Source: Antarctobacter albus
GTDB taxonomy: Bacteria > Pseudomonadota > Alphaproteobacteria > Rhodobacterales > Rhodobacteraceae
NCBI RefSeq assembly: GCF_900101505.1
Contig: NZ_FMZI01000007.1
Location: forward strand, 124,001-188,000
DNA: 64,000 nt
Direction of reading: 5' to 3'
The notes under the pieces were generated by a model. That model saw nothing but the letters and a program-made list of their open reading frames with translations. It did not search any database and was not told the origin of the DNA. Made by a program: the position numbers and the translations under genes. Shown here in pieces: positions 7,612 to 17,072 of this stretch; position 1 is the first letter of the stretch, and each line of letters starts with the position of its first letter.

Positions 7612-10232
7612 TGGCGGGGGCAGGGCGGAAAACTGTCCGGTCCACCTGCCCCTATTGCGGGGTGGGCTGCGGCGTCTTGCTGACCCCGCAGCCGGACGGA
7701 GGTCTGGACGTGCGCGGCGACCCGGACCACCCGGCCAATTTCGGGCGCCTGTGTTCCAAGGGCTCTGCGCTGGGCGAGACGGTCGGGACGGGCCACCGCC
7801 TTCTGACGCCGCGGATTGGCGGGCGGGAGGTCAGCTGGGACAGCGCCCTCGACACGGTGGCCGAACGCTTTGCCTCCACCATTGCCGAACACGGGCCGGA
7901 CAGCGTTGCCTTCTACGTCTCCGGGCAATTGCTGACCGAGGACTACTACGTGGCCAACAAGCTGATGAAAGGTTTCATCGGTTCGGCCAACATCGACACG
8001 AACTCTCGTCTTTGCATGGCCTCGACAGTGGCGGGGCACAAGCGCGCCTTCGGCACAGATACGGTCCCCGGCACCTACGAGGACATCGAGGACGCGGACC
8101 TGGTGGTCCTTGTCGGCTCGAACCTGGCCTGGTGTCATCCGGTCCTGTACCAGCGTGTTCTTGCGGCGCGAAAGGCGCGCGGCACGCGGATTATCGTCGT
8201 GGACCCGCGCCGCACCGCCAGTTGCGACGGCGCCGACATGCACCTGGCGCTGGAGCCGGGATCGGACGTCGCCCTGTTCAACCGGCTCTTGGCGGAAATC
8301 GACGCGCGTGGCGCGGTCGACGCGGATTTCCTGGGCAACACCACGGGATTTGACGCCGCGCTGGAACAGGCCCGCGCCGAGGATGGCGCCGCCACCGGCC
8401 TGAGCGATGCGCAGATCGCCGCCTTTTGCCATCAGTGGATTGGCACCGAAAAGACCGTCACCATCTTCAGCCAGGGCGTGAACCAGTCCAGCTCTGGCTC
8501 GGATAAGGTCAACGCGATCCTCAACTGTCACCTCGCCACGGGCCGCATCGGCAAGCCCGGCTGCGGGCCTCTGTCGGTCACCGGCCAGCCCAACGCGATG
8601 GGCGGGCGCGAGGTCGGGGGGCTGGCGAACATGCTGGCTTGTCACCTCGACCTCGAAAAAGCCGATCACCGCGCCGCTGTGCGGGATTTCTGGGCGGCGC
8701 CCACTGTTCCCGATGCACCCGGTCTCAAGGCCGTCGACATGTTCAACGCCGTGGGCGAGGGGCGCATCAAGGCGCTCTGGATCATCCACACCAATCCCGC
8801 GGTGTCCATGCCCGATGCCGACCGTGTGCGCGACGCCATCACGGGGTGCGATTTCACAGTCGTCAGCGACATCACCGCCGAGACCGATACCGCGCGGCTG
8901 GCCGATGTGCTGCTTCCCGCCAGCGCCTGGGCGGAAAAGGACGGCACCGTTACCAATTCCGACCGCACGATCAGCCGCCAGCGCGCAGCCTTGCCAGCGC
9001 TCGGGAGCGCACGCCCCGACTGGGAAATCCTCGCCGAGGTTGGCCGTCGCATGGGCTGGCAGGGAGCCTTCGACTACCAGTCCCCGGCAGAGATCTTTCG
9101 CGAATACGCCGCACTTTCGGGCATCGCAGGGTCCTTTGGCCGCGATTTCGATATTTCTGGCCTTGTGGGCGAGGACTACGACGCGTTGCAGCCCACCCGC
9201 TGGCCGGTCAGTGCAAGGAGCGAAGGCGGGCGTTTCTTTTCCGATGGCCGGTTCTTTCATGCCGACCAGAAGGCCCGCCTGGTCCCGGTGTCATGGCGTC
9301 CGCCGGTCGCGAAGACCGCCCCGCGCTACCCGTTCCGCCTCAACACTGGGCGCACACGCGACCAGTGGCACACTATGACGCGGACGGCGCTTTCGGCACG
9401 GCTCTCGGCGCATCTGGCAGAGCCCTTCCTGGAAATCCATCCCGCCGATGCCTTCGCCAAGGGCATCGGGTCGGCCGACCTTGTTCGGGTCGACAGCCCG
9501 CAGGGCAGTGCCATCCTGCGCGCTCGCATCACCGATGCCGTTCGTCCCGGGCAGGTCTTTGCGCCTATGCACTGGACCGGCGAGACCGCACCCTCGGCGC
9601 GGATCGACGCGCTGGTGGCGGCGGTGACCGACCCCGTCTCGGGCCAGCCGGAAAGCAAGGCCAGCGTGGTCAATGTCACGCGGCTCAACGCGGCATGGTA
9701 CGGTTTCGCGGTGTCCGCCCGGCCGATGACGCCAAAGGCCGCCTATTGGGCGCGCAGCGTCACCCGTTCGGGCCAGCGTGCCGAGCTTGCCGGGCTGGAC
9801 ACGCCGCAGGATTGGGAGGCCGAAGCGCGCGCGCTGTTCGATCTGCCGACAGCCGAACTGACCTCGGTCACGGGGCCGGGGCTGGGGAATGCACGTCTGG
9901 CCTTTCGGGAAAACGGGCAACTGGTCGCGGCTCTGTTCGTGTCGCCCACGCCCATCGCCGTGATGCGCGACTACCTGGCCACGCTGCCGGATCAGCCGGA
10001 CCAGAGCCTGCTCTCGGGCCGGTCGCCCGCCGATGTTCCGGACCCGGGGCCGATCCTCTGTTCCTGTTTCGGGGTTGGCGTAAACACGATCCTGAGCGCC
10101 ATCGAGGCCGACGGGTTGCTGAGCGTCGAGGCCATCGGCGTGGCCTTGCAAGCGGGCACGAACTGCGGCTCCTGCCGGCCGGAACTGGCCGACCTCCTCG
10201 CCTCCGTCCAGCAGAAGGAGGCCGCGGAATGA
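7611..10232 (+). CDS. nasA: assimilatory nitrate reductase, catalytic subunit
   Basis: A molybdenum bis-MGD enzyme of 873 residues that reduces nitrate to nitrite in the cytoplasm. The N-terminal [4Fe-4S] site is CPYCGVGCGV (about 12-21) with the fourth Cys in GRLCSKG. The molybdopterin oxidoreductase core runs to about residue 700. A BFD-like [2Fe-2S] domain at the C-terminus (CSCFGVGVNTI...TNCGSCRPEL, about 818-860) probably receives electrons. There is no Tat signal, as expected for an assimilatory enzyme. A GTG at 7608 directly before this ATG is an alternative start. The stop overlaps the next gene by ATGA. Confidence 0.94.
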   Translation: MAGAGRKTVRSTCPYCGVGCGVLLTPQPDGGLDVRGDPDHPANFGRLCSKGSALGETVGTGHRLLTPRIGGREVSWDSALDTVAERFASTIAEHGPDSVAFYVSGQLLTEDYYVANKLMKGFIGSANIDTNSRLCMASTVAGHKRAFGTDTVPGTYEDIEDADLVVLVGSNLAWCHPVLYQRVLAARKARGTRIIVVDPRRTASCDGADMHLALEPGSDVALFNRLLAEIDARGAVDADFLGNTTGFDAALEQARAEDGAATGLSDAQIAAFCHQWIGTEKTVTIFSQGVNQSSSGSDKVNAILNCHLATGRIGKPGCGPLSVTGQPNAMGGREVGGLANMLACHLDLEKADHRAAVRDFWAAPTVPDAPGLKAVDMFNAVGEGRIKALWIIHTNPAVSMPDADRVRDAITGCDFTVVSDITAETDTARLADVLLPASAWAEKDGTVTNSDRTISRQRAALPALGSARPDWEILAEVGRRMGWQGAFDYQSPAEIFREYAALSGIAGSFGRDFDISGLVGEDYDALQPTRWPVSARSEGGRFFSDGRFFHADQKARLVPVSWRPPVAKTAPRYPFRLNTGRTRDQWHTMTRTALSARLSAHLAEPFLEIHPADAFAKGIGSADLVRVDSPQGSAILRARITDAVRPGQVFAPMHWTGETAPSARIDALVAAVTDPVSGQPESKASVVNVTRLNAAWYGFAVSARPMTPKAAYWARSVTRSGQRAELAGLDTPQDWEAEARALFDLPTAELTSVTGPGLGNARLAFRENGQLVAALFVSPTPIAVMRDYLATLPDQPDQSLLSGRSPADVPDPGPILCSCFGVGVNTILSAIEADGLLSVEAIGVALQAGTNCGSCRPELADLLASVQQKEAAE

Positions 10233-11173
10233 GCCTGGCCGCCCATGTGCGCACGCTGGGCCGTGGCCCGGGCCGGGCGCGTTCCCTGACAAGGGACGAG
10301 GCCGCCGAGGCCATGTCGCTGATGCTGGAAGGCGCCGCGCCCGAGGCGGTCGGTGCGCTTTTGATGCTGCTGAGGATGAAGGGCGAGACGTCCGAGGAAA
10401 TCGCAGGGTTCGCCCGCGCTGCGCAGGCCCCGCTGGCCGACTGGCCCTGCGCCGATCTGGACTGGCCGTGTTACGCCGCCGGTCGCAGCCGTGGTCTGCC
10501 CTGGTTTCTCCTGGCCGCAAGACTGGTCGCGGCCAGCGGCCAGCGTGTTCTCTTGCACGGCTGGAACGGGCCGGATCAGGCGATCCGCGACGGGCTTGTT
10601 GCCTTGGGTATCCCGCAGGTCCGCAGCCCGGCGCAGGCCGCCCGGGCGCTGAAGGCGGGCAACATCGCCTATGTGCCGCTGGAAGACGCGCATCCCGCGC
10701 TGTTCCAGCTGCTCGACCTGCGCCGGACCCTTGGCCTGCGCTCCTGCATCAACACGGTTTGCCGGATGCTGAACCCGGGTCGCGCATCCGCCAGCGTGCA
10801 AGGGGTCTTTCATCCCTCTTACCGGCTGTTGCAGGCCGACGCGGCGCAGCGCCTGGGCTGGCGCAACCTGACCGTCATAAAGGGCGGCGGGGGCGAATTC
10901 GAACGCCATCCGGGCATGGAGATCGCCGGTTTCGGCCTGCGAGAAGGCGCAGCATGGCAAGGCAGTTTTCCGGCCCTGACAGGGGATCACCGCCGCCTGT
11001 CGGATCTGACCCTGTCCGCCGAGGCGCTCACCGTGCTTTGGGACAGTGACGAGGGCCCCGAGTTCGCCCGCCAGATCGTCCTTGGCACCGCCGAGCTGGC
11101 CTTTGCCACGCTGGACCTGGCCCCCGACCTCTCTGCGCTGTGGCAGGCGCGCCCCGTTCTGCAGACCGCCTGA
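10229..11173 (+). CDS. TrpD2/YbiB-like glycosyltransferase family 3 protein
   Basis: A 314-residue relative of anthranilate phosphoribosyltransferase. The N-terminal helical part (SLTRDEAAEAMSLMLEG... to about residue 65) matches the Glyco_trans_3N fold and the rest matches the TrpD catalytic fold, including a glycine-rich loop KGGGGEFER. It lies between nasA and cysG with a four-base overlap to nasA and a 13-base gap to cysG, so it is made together with the nitrate enzymes. The YbiB/TrpD2 subgroup is known for lacking clear anthranilate transferase activity and for binding nucleic acids. Its role in nitrate assimilation is not known to me; tryptophan synthesis is unlikely here. Confidence 0.78.
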   Translation: MSLAAHVRTLGRGPGRARSLTRDEAAEAMSLMLEGAAPEAVGALLMLLRMKGETSEEIAGFARAAQAPLADWPCADLDWPCYAAGRSRGLPWFLLAARLVAASGQRVLLHGWNGPDQAIRDGLVALGIPQVRSPAQAARALKAGNIAYVPLEDAHPALFQLLDLRRTLGLRSCINTVCRMLNPGRASASVQGVFHPSYRLLQADAAQRLGWRNLTVIKGGGGEFERHPGMEIAGFGLREGAAWQGSFPALTGDHRRLSDLTLSAEALTVLWDSDEGPEFARQIVLGTAELAFATLDLAPDLSALWQARPVLQTA

Positions 11174-11186
11174 CAGGAGACCCGCC

Positions 11187-12578
11187 ATGAAAAGCTTTCC
11201 CATGTTCATCCGTACAACGGGCCGGTGCGTCACCATCGTCGGCGGCGGCGAGCAGGCGGCGCAGAAGGCGCGGCTGATCCTCAAGACCGACGCCCAGATC
11301 TTTCTGGTCGCGCCTGAACTTGAACCGGAATTGCAGGCGCTGGTTGCCAAGGGCCGCGCCCGTCACCAGCATCGCCTGACCCCCGAGGTGTTCGCGGATG
11401 CCGCGATGGGTTTCATCGCCACGGGTTGCCCGGCGCTTGACGCCTCGGCTCATGCGCTGGCCAGGGCCATGCGCTGCCCGGTCAACGTGGTTGACCGCCC
11501 CGACCTTTGCGACCTGACCACGCCCGCGCTGGTCGATCGCGATCCGGTCGTCATCGCCATCGGCAGCGAAGGCACCGCCCCGGTCCTGACCCGTGAGATC
11601 AAGACCCGCCTCGAAGAAATGCTGTCCCCCTCATTGGGAGGGCTGGCGGCCCTGGCCGGGCGGCTGCGCCCGATGGTCAATGCCCGGGTGCCGCGCAGCC
11701 AACGCCGCGCCTTCTGGGCCTGGGTCTTCAAGGGGGCGCCCCGCGCGACATGGGCCCGGGGCGGCGAACGCGAGGCCGCGCAGGCCATCAAGTCCGCCAT
11801 AGCATCGGGCGGCGCACCCAATGAGGCGGGGCACGGCCATGTCGCCCTTGTCGGCGCCGGGCCGGGGGCGCGTGACCTGCTGACGTTGCGTGCGGTGGAA
11901 CGGCTGCAAGAGGCCGACGTGATCTTTTACGACCGGCTGGTCGACCCCGAGGTGCTGGAACTGGCGCGGCGCGACGCGGAACGGGTGTTTGTCGGAAAAC
12001 ACGTCGGCGCGCATAGCTGGCCGCAGGATCGCATCAATGCTGTGATCCTGGCCGCCGCGCGTCAGGGCAAGCGGGTGGTGCGGCTGAAATCCGGTGATCC
12101 CGGGGTCTTTGGCCGCGCGGGCGAGGAAATCGCCGTATTGCGCGCCGCAGGTATTGCGGTGGAGCTGGTTCCGGGCATCACGGCGGCCTCTGCCGCGGCG
12201 GCCGCACTGGGCGAGCCTCTGACTGAACGGGGCATTTCGGACACGCTGATCCTGACCACGGGCATGTCGCGCGAAGGCGCCGCGCTGCCGGACAGCACGC
12301 GGCACGCGGCGCCGGGAACCACCTCGGCCTTTTACATGTCGGTGCGGCAGGCGGCCCGCATCCGCGATGACCTGATGGCGCGCGGGATGCCGCCTCAGGC
12401 CCCTGTGCGCGTCGCGATCGAGGTATCCAAACCCGGCGAGCACCTATTGACTTGCCCCCTGGTCTCGCTGGAAGAAAGTCTGCAGGAGGTCGGATGCAAG
12501 GGATGTGCGGTGATCCTTGTCACCTGGCCCGAGGCGGCGGTGCCTGCCGTTCCGGCGGCAGAGACATGTGCTGCCTGA
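11187..12578 (+). CDS. cysG: siroheme synthase (precorrin-2 dehydrogenase / uroporphyrinogen-III methyltransferase)
   Basis: A 463-residue multifunctional enzyme converting uroporphyrinogen III to siroheme, the cofactor of NasB. The N-terminal dehydrogenase/ferrochelatase module (1 to about 200) has the NAD loop IVGGGEQAAQKA. The C-terminal SAM-dependent methyltransferase module (about 215-460) has VGAGPGARDLLTLRA, LKSGDPGVFGRAGEE and VPGITAASAAAA. The ATG at 11187 is chosen because it follows an AGGAGA ribosome-binding site and starts the conserved MKSFPMF segment; upstream in-frame codons belong to the preceding gene region. It is the last gene of the nas operon. Confidence 0.93.
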   Translation: MKSFPMFIRTTGRCVTIVGGGEQAAQKARLILKTDAQIFLVAPELEPELQALVAKGRARHQHRLTPEVFADAAMGFIATGCPALDASAHALARAMRCPVNVVDRPDLCDLTTPALVDRDPVVIAIGSEGTAPVLTREIKTRLEEMLSPSLGGLAALAGRLRPMVNARVPRSQRRAFWAWVFKGAPRATWARGGEREAAQAIKSAIASGGAPNEAGHGHVALVGAGPGARDLLTLRAVERLQEADVIFYDRLVDPEVLELARRDAERVFVGKHVGAHSWPQDRINAVILAAARQGKRVVRLKSGDPGVFGRAGEEIAVLRAAGIAVELVPGITAASAAAAALGEPLTERGISDTLILTTGMSREGAALPDSTRHAAPGTTSAFYMSVRQAARIRDDLMARGMPPQAPVRVAIEVSKPGEHLLTCPLVSLEESLQEVGCKGCAVILVTWPEAAVPAVPAAETCAA

Positions 12579-12585
12579 CCCTGTA

Positions 12586-12771
12586 TCAGTCCCGGCGTTC
12601 CAGCCCGGAACGGCACTCTGCGATCACTTCCAGCACCCGTTCCGTGCGGCCCAGGTCCTCGGCAAGGGCCAGCGCCAGCTTGGCCAGAAAGACCTCGCCC
12701 TGGTCCGGTCCAACGTCGTCGATTGCCACAGCCATCGCCTCGTAGACGCGTTCCAGCTCTGCCTGGGTCAT
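12586..12771 (-). CDS. small DUF2783-type protein
   Basis: A 61-residue, mostly helical, acidic protein (MTQAELERVYEAMAVAID...). It overlaps the end of the flavin monooxygenase gene by ATGA and is therefore translated right after it. Small DUF2783 proteins are found beside PheA/TfdB-type monooxygenases, which supports the assignment. The function is unknown; a helper or subunit role is an inference from coupling only. Confidence 0.7.
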   Translation of the reverse strand: MTQAELERVYEAMAVAIDDVGPDQGEVFLAKLALALAEDLGRTERVLEVIAECRSGLERRD

Positions 12772-14372
12772 GCGGTTTCCTCCTCGCTGATCGCCATGCG
12801 GCCCAAGGCCCCGGCTAGTTTCTTCGCCGTGGCGCCGTGCCAGCGCGCCGCGACATGCAGATCGGGGCGCACCAGGTATGCGCTTCCCTGCACGGCGCCA
12901 TAGGCCCGGGCCACCGGGCCATCGGCCGGCAGGCGCAGGACAGACAGGCCCGGCGGCACGTCTAAACCCGGGTCGCCGAAGGCCAGCAGGGTCAGGCCCT
13001 TGCCCAGCCGCTCGCTCAGGAAACCATCCTCCAGCGCCACGTCCCGGATCATCGCGCCCGGGATCGGCCCGGCGTCAAAGCCCGGATCGTCCGGCGTGGT
13101 TGCCGGGCTGTCGGCATAGGTATGCGGCGTCATCTGGCGCGGATTGGCAAGGTGCCCGGCGCTCTCTCGGCTCAGCGCCAGTGACAGCGCCGCATCCCGC
13201 ATCACCCGCCAGCCATGCGTGGGCGGTGTCATGAACCGCGTGCTCTTGGTGGCATTGGCAAAGACATCCAGCGTCGCCCCGCGCCGCTCGGGCGTGTAGC
13301 TGTCCAGCAGGCTCTCACCGGCGGCCCGGTTCAGGACAGCGGCCAGTTTCCAGCCGATGTTGTGCCCGTCCGCGATGCCGTTGTTCAACCCGCGCACGCC
13401 GAAGATCGGCACGATATGAGCACTGTCCCCGGCAAAGAACACGTGGCCCTGCCGGTAGTCGTCCAAAAGCAGGGTGTTGGCGGAATAAACGCTCCACCAC
13501 TCAAGGTCGTAGCCGCCATCGTGGCCGATCTCGGCCAGCACCCCTTCGACCGAGGCGCGCACGTTCTCTTCGCGCATGGCCTCCTCGTTGGTCTCGTCCT
13601 CGCGCAACTGGTAGTCGATGCGCCAGATGTTATCGGGCTGGCGGTGGATCAGCACCGTGCCGCCCGGCCGGCAGGCCGGATCGAACAGCGCACGGCGGAT
13701 GGTGGGATAGTCATGCGCCATCTTCACGTCGGCGATGACGTAGCGGCCCTCGTAGTTCTCTCCCTTCAGGCGCAGCCTGCACATTCCGCGCATCGCGCTG
13801 CGCGCGCCGTCGGCGGCGATCACCCAGCGCGCGGGCAGGGCATAGCTGCCGTTCGGATCCTCGACCGTCAGCACCGCGCCCTCCGGGACCTGTTCCAGCC
13901 CCGTCACCCGGCTTTGCCAGCGTGTCTCGATCAGGGGGGAGGCGGCGACCGCCTTCCACAGGAAGGACTCGATGTATTGCTGTTGAAGGTTGTACATCGG
14001 GCGGAACTTTTCGTCCGCGCTGTCAGGCATGTCGAATTCCAGGATCTGTCGCCCGCGATAGAAGGACCGCCCCTTCGTCCAGCCAAGCGATTTTTCCAGG
14101 AAGGGCGCCGCGATGCCCAACTGGTCAAGGATGTGATAGCTGGACCGCGAGATGCAGATGGCCCGGCTGCCGTCGTTGAAGGTGTCCTTGGCGTCCAGCA
14201 GGACGCTGCGCACCCCGTGCTGGGCCAGCGTCAGCGCGGCGATCATGCCGACCGGCCCGGCCCCAACCACGGCGACCGGTGCCCGTGGCTCGACCTCCGG
14301 TCGCGCCGGCGGGTCGAAATGCGGGTAGTCGAAGTAAAGCGAATCCAGCTCGCCGCGTCCACTGGGGCGCAT
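12768..14372 (-). CDS. FAD-dependent aromatic monooxygenase (PheA/TfdB, MhpA-like)
   Basis: A 534-residue class A flavoprotein hydroxylase. It has the N-terminal GXGXXG motif VVGAGPVGMIAALTLA (about 33-48), a DG motif region (ALPARWVIAADGARSAMR), and the second FAD motif FFAGDSAHIVPIFGVRGLNNGIAD near residue 310, followed by a thioredoxin-like C-terminal portion. The substrate is probably a phenolic or related aromatic acid, not determined here. It is transcribed divergently from a LuxR-type gene 56 bases away, which is a likely regulator. A small DUF2783 gene is translationally coupled downstream. Confidence 0.87.
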   Translation of the reverse strand: MRPSGRGELDSLYFDYPHFDPPARPEVEPRAPVAVVGAGPVGMIAALTLAQHGVRSVLLDAKDTFNDGSRAICISRSSYHILDQLGIAAPFLEKSLGWTKGRSFYRGRQILEFDMPDSADEKFRPMYNLQQQYIESFLWKAVAASPLIETRWQSRVTGLEQVPEGAVLTVEDPNGSYALPARWVIAADGARSAMRGMCRLRLKGENYEGRYVIADVKMAHDYPTIRRALFDPACRPGGTVLIHRQPDNIWRIDYQLREDETNEEAMREENVRASVEGVLAEIGHDGGYDLEWWSVYSANTLLLDDYRQGHVFFAGDSAHIVPIFGVRGLNNGIADGHNIGWKLAAVLNRAAGESLLDSYTPERRGATLDVFANATKSTRFMTPPTHGWRVMRDAALSLALSRESAGHLANPRQMTPHTYADSPATTPDDPGFDAGPIPGAMIRDVALEDGFLSERLGKGLTLLAFGDPGLDVPPGLSVLRLPADGPVARAYGAVQGSAYLVRPDLHVAARWHGATAKKLAGALGRMAISEEETA

Positions 14373-14428
14373 GTCCCGTCCTCCTCGTCTTGTCCTGTGG
14401 GATGTGTACCAGAGCGCGCCGGTGGATT

Positions 14429-15157
14429 ATGTCCTGCAAAATGAAGGACAAGCCGACACCGGGGATGGATGACCTGCTGGCCGGGATCGACACCTGCCTT
14501 GCGCTGGCCGGGCGGGATGCCTGGGCAGATGCCTTTGTCCCCAGCGTGGCCGCCACGGGGGCGGCGCAGGTCATGGTGTTTTCCTACCGTGCGGACAGCG
14601 CCGCCTGCCTGCTGTCGCGCAACTTTCGCAGCGCGGCCCTGGGGCCGCGCCTGGCCGAGGACTATCTTGGAGGGTGGTTTCGGCAGGATCCGCTGTTTCA
14701 TCGTGCTCTGGCATTGGAAACCGGCACGCTGGAGGTGGTCGAAAGTGGGGCCGTCATCGGCGGGATGACCGGCGAGTATCGCGCGCGGTTCTATGACCGT
14801 CCGGGACTGGATGGAAAGACGGCCGTTCTGGTGCGTGGGCCTGCGCTATGCCTTGCGGTGAACTTCTATTGGCCAGAGGCCGGGGATGGCGGAGCAGAGA
14901 CAGCCATACGCGTCCTGGCGAGGCTTGCACTCTTGCATTTCGAGGCCCGCGCCGAATGCGGCTATCCCGCCCCGCTGGCCGTCCTGTCCGAGCGCGAGCG
15001 GGACGTCTGCCTTGGTATCCTGTCGGGAAAGAAGGCCGAGGTAATCGCCGGGGAGCTTGGCGTCGCCGTGTCGACCATCGCGACCTATCGGACCAGGGCC
15101 TATGAGAAACTGGGCATCTCTTCGCGCGGGTCGCTGTTCGCGCTGTGTCGGGCCTGA
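14429..15157 (+). CDS. LuxR-family transcriptional regulator
   Basis: A protein of about 242 residues with a C-terminal GerE/LuxR helix-turn-helix (LSERERDVCLGILSGKKAEVIAGELGV... about 178-235). The N-terminal part of roughly 165 residues resembles no receiver domain, since no conserved Asp phosphorylation pocket is visible. It may be a ligand-sensing domain, but a specific ligand cannot be read from the sequence. The start is uncertain: ATGs at 14429, 14441 and 14465 are all in frame and none has a strong ribosome-binding site. The gene diverges from the flavin monooxygenase and probably controls it. Confidence 0.8.
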   Translation: MSCKMKDKPTPGMDDLLAGIDTCLALAGRDAWADAFVPSVAATGAAQVMVFSYRADSAACLLSRNFRSAALGPRLAEDYLGGWFRQDPLFHRALALETGTLEVVESGAVIGGMTGEYRARFYDRPGLDGKTAVLVRGPALCLAVNFYWPEAGDGGAETAIRVLARLALLHFEARAECGYPAPLAVLSERERDVCLGILSGKKAEVIAGELGVAVSTIATYRTRAYEKLGISSRGSLFALCRA

Positions 15158-15163
15158 ACGCAA

Positions 15164-15190
15164 AAAGGGGAGCGCGGCGCGCTCCCCTTT
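15164..15190. terminator. bidirectional intrinsic terminator
   Basis: A perfect 12-bp stem, AAAGGGGAGCGC (15164-15175) with GCGCTCCCCTTT (15179-15190), and a three-base loop, with A-rich sequence on the left and TTT on the right. It lies between the convergent luxR-type gene and potF and probably ends both transcripts. Confidence 0.85.
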
Positions 15191-15211
15191 CGGATCGACG
15201 GACCCGGTGTC

Positions 15212-16240
15212 TCACTTCTTCAGGTTGGTCCAGATCTGGTCGTAGACCTCTTGCGTTTGCTGGTCGCAAACCTCGATGAACACGCCCTTGCCGGCGTCGG
15301 CCGGCGGATTGGACTCCGGTTGTTTGGCCAGTTCCGGGTCCAGGAAAGGCCCCACGCCATCGACACCGGCGACGTAGCGCGCATAGTTGGTCACCGCGGC
15401 GATGTTCTCGGGCTCCAGCAGGAAATCCATGAACTTCAATGCGTTCTCACGGTTGGGCGCATCCTTGAGCAGCACCACGTTGTCCATCCAGACGATGTAG
15501 CCCTGTTTCGGGAAGGCGTATTCGATGTTCGCGCCTTCCTGCCGGGCCTTGGCGGCGAAGCCGTCGTAGATCTGCCCGACAGAGGCATCGCCCGAGACCA
15601 GCACCTCTTTGGCGGTGTCCGAGTTGAACGAGGCCCAGTGCTGTTTTGCCTCCTGCAGCATGGCGTTCAGCGCCTTGAGCTGTTCGCGGTCGGTGGAACA
15701 CTGCGGGATGCCCATGTGCAGCGCGGCCATCGCCATGACCTCGCCCTGGCTGTCCAGCATGTTGATCTTGCCCGAAAGCGCGGCGGGCGGGTTGAACAGG
15801 ATGTCGGTGCTGTCGATGGGGCCATCGAAATCGTCCCGGTTCACGGCAAAGCTGGTCGAACCCCACTGGTAGGGGATCGAATGCGCGCGGCCCGGATCAA
15901 AGGAGGGATCGGCCCATTCCGGCTGGATGTTGCCCTTGTTGGCCAGCTCCCCCTCTTCGATGGTGTCCAGCAGGCCCTCACCGGCCATGATCTGCACCAT
16001 GTAGTCGCCGGGAACGGCCACGTCATAAGTGCCGATGGCGCCCGCCTTGAGCGAGGCCAGCAGCGCCTCGTTGCTGTCGTAGGTGTCCATGACCACCTCG
16101 ACGTCGTGTTCTTCTGCGAACTTGTCCAGCAGGTCCTGCGGGATGTATTCGAACCAGTGATAGATGACGAGCTTGCCCTCGGCCGAGGCCATGCCTGCGG
16201 TCAGGGCCAGTGCGGCGGCTGTGGTGACGAGTTTTTTCAT
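15212..16240 (-). CDS. potF: polyamine-type ABC transporter substrate-binding protein
   Basis: A 342-residue PotF/PotD-family periplasmic binding protein. A clear Sec signal peptide (MKKLVTTAAALALTAGMASA) supports the ATG at 16240, which also follows a GAGGGG ribosome-binding site. The mature start KLVIYHWFEYIPQDLLDKF is typical of spermidine/putrescine binders. It is the last gene of a four-gene transporter operon. The true ligand may be another cationic amine or opine-like compound, given the catabolic genes upstream. Confidence 0.88.
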   Translation of the reverse strand: MKKLVTTAAALALTAGMASAEGKLVIYHWFEYIPQDLLDKFAEEHDVEVVMDTYDSNEALLASLKAGAIGTYDVAVPGDYMVQIMAGEGLLDTIEEGELANKGNIQPEWADPSFDPGRAHSIPYQWGSTSFAVNRDDFDGPIDSTDILFNPPAALSGKINMLDSQGEVMAMAALHMGIPQCSTDREQLKALNAMLQEAKQHWASFNSDTAKEVLVSGDASVGQIYDGFAAKARQEGANIEYAFPKQGYIVWMDNVVLLKDAPNRENALKFMDFLLEPENIAAVTNYARYVAGVDGVGPFLDPELAKQPESNPPADAGKGVFIEVCDQQTQEVYDQIWTNLKK

Positions 16241-16260
16241 GTGTTTTCCCCTCTGTTGGA

Positions 16261-17070
16261 TCAGGTCTTCCGGTCCTTGCGGCTGATCAGCCATGATAGT
16301 GTCACCATGACCACCGAGACGCCAAGCAGCATCGTGGAAATGGCCATGATGTTGGGCTTGATGCCCTGTTTGACCGCGCCGAAGATCGCCGTCGGCAGGG
16401 TTTCGACGCCCGCGCCCTTGACGAAATTGGTGATGATGAAATCGTCCAGCGAGACGATGAAGGCCAGGATGAAGCCCGAGACGATGCCCGGCGCCATCAG
16501 CGGCAGCAGCACGCGGGTAAAGGCCTGTCGCCTGGTGGCGTAAAGATCCATCGCGGCCTGTTCATAAGTCGCCTCGATCCCCTGCATCCGGGCCGAGATC
16601 GGCAGGTAGGCAAAGGGGATGCAGAAGGCGATATGCGCCAGGAGGATCGTCAGCAACCCGCGGTCGAAACCGATGGCGTTGAAAAAGATCAGCGTGGCGA
16701 CGGCGGTTACGATCTCAGGCACCATCAGCGGCAGGGAGATCAGGCCGAAGGACAGGGTGCGCAGCCGGAACTTGCCGCCGCGCAGGATGGCGGTGGCCGA
16801 AAGCGTGGCGATGGTGGTGGCGACCGTGGCGGCGATCAGCGCGATGACGAAACTGTTGCGCGCCGCAGATTTGAACTTGGCGCTTTCCGGGCCGGTGAAG
16901 ACATCGGCGTACCAGCGCAGCGACAGCCCTTCCCAGTTGGTGATCGAAGGAGAGGCATTGAAGCTGTAGACCATGACCACGATGAGCGGGGAATAGAGGA
17001 TCACCAGGCAAAGGAGCGTGATCGCGCGAAAGCCGGGGTAGACACGCAGGTCGTATTTTCCCTTTGCCAT
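16261..17070 (-). CDS. potI: polyamine-type ABC transporter permease (PotI/PotC type)
   Basis: A 269-residue inner-membrane permease with about six hydrophobic segments. The EAA loop is [21 protein letters not shown], followed by a conserved [12 protein letters not shown] segment. The start at [10 protein letters not shown] lies two bases after the stop of the preceding permease. It pairs with the PotH-type protein to form the channel. Confidence 0.88.
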   Translation of the reverse strand: MAKGKYDLRVYPGFRAITLLCLVILYSPLIVVMVYSFNASPSITNWEGLSLRWYADVFTGPESAKFKSAARNSFVIALIAATVATTIATLSATAILRGGKFRLRTLSFGLISLPLMVPEIVTAVATLIFFNAIGFDRGLLTILLAHIAFCIPFAYLPISARMQGIEATYEQAAMDLYATRRQAFTRVLLPLMAPGIVSGFILAFIVSLDDFIITNFVKGAGVETLPTAIFGAVKQGIKPNIMAISTMLLGVSVVMVTLSWLISRKDRKT

Positions 17071-17072
17071 GA

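Noticed and set aside
8639-10228. Long plus-strand frame running through nasA into the TrpD2-like gene
   Set aside because: Within nasA it is an out-of-frame shadow; only the part from the ATG at 10229 matches a protein family.
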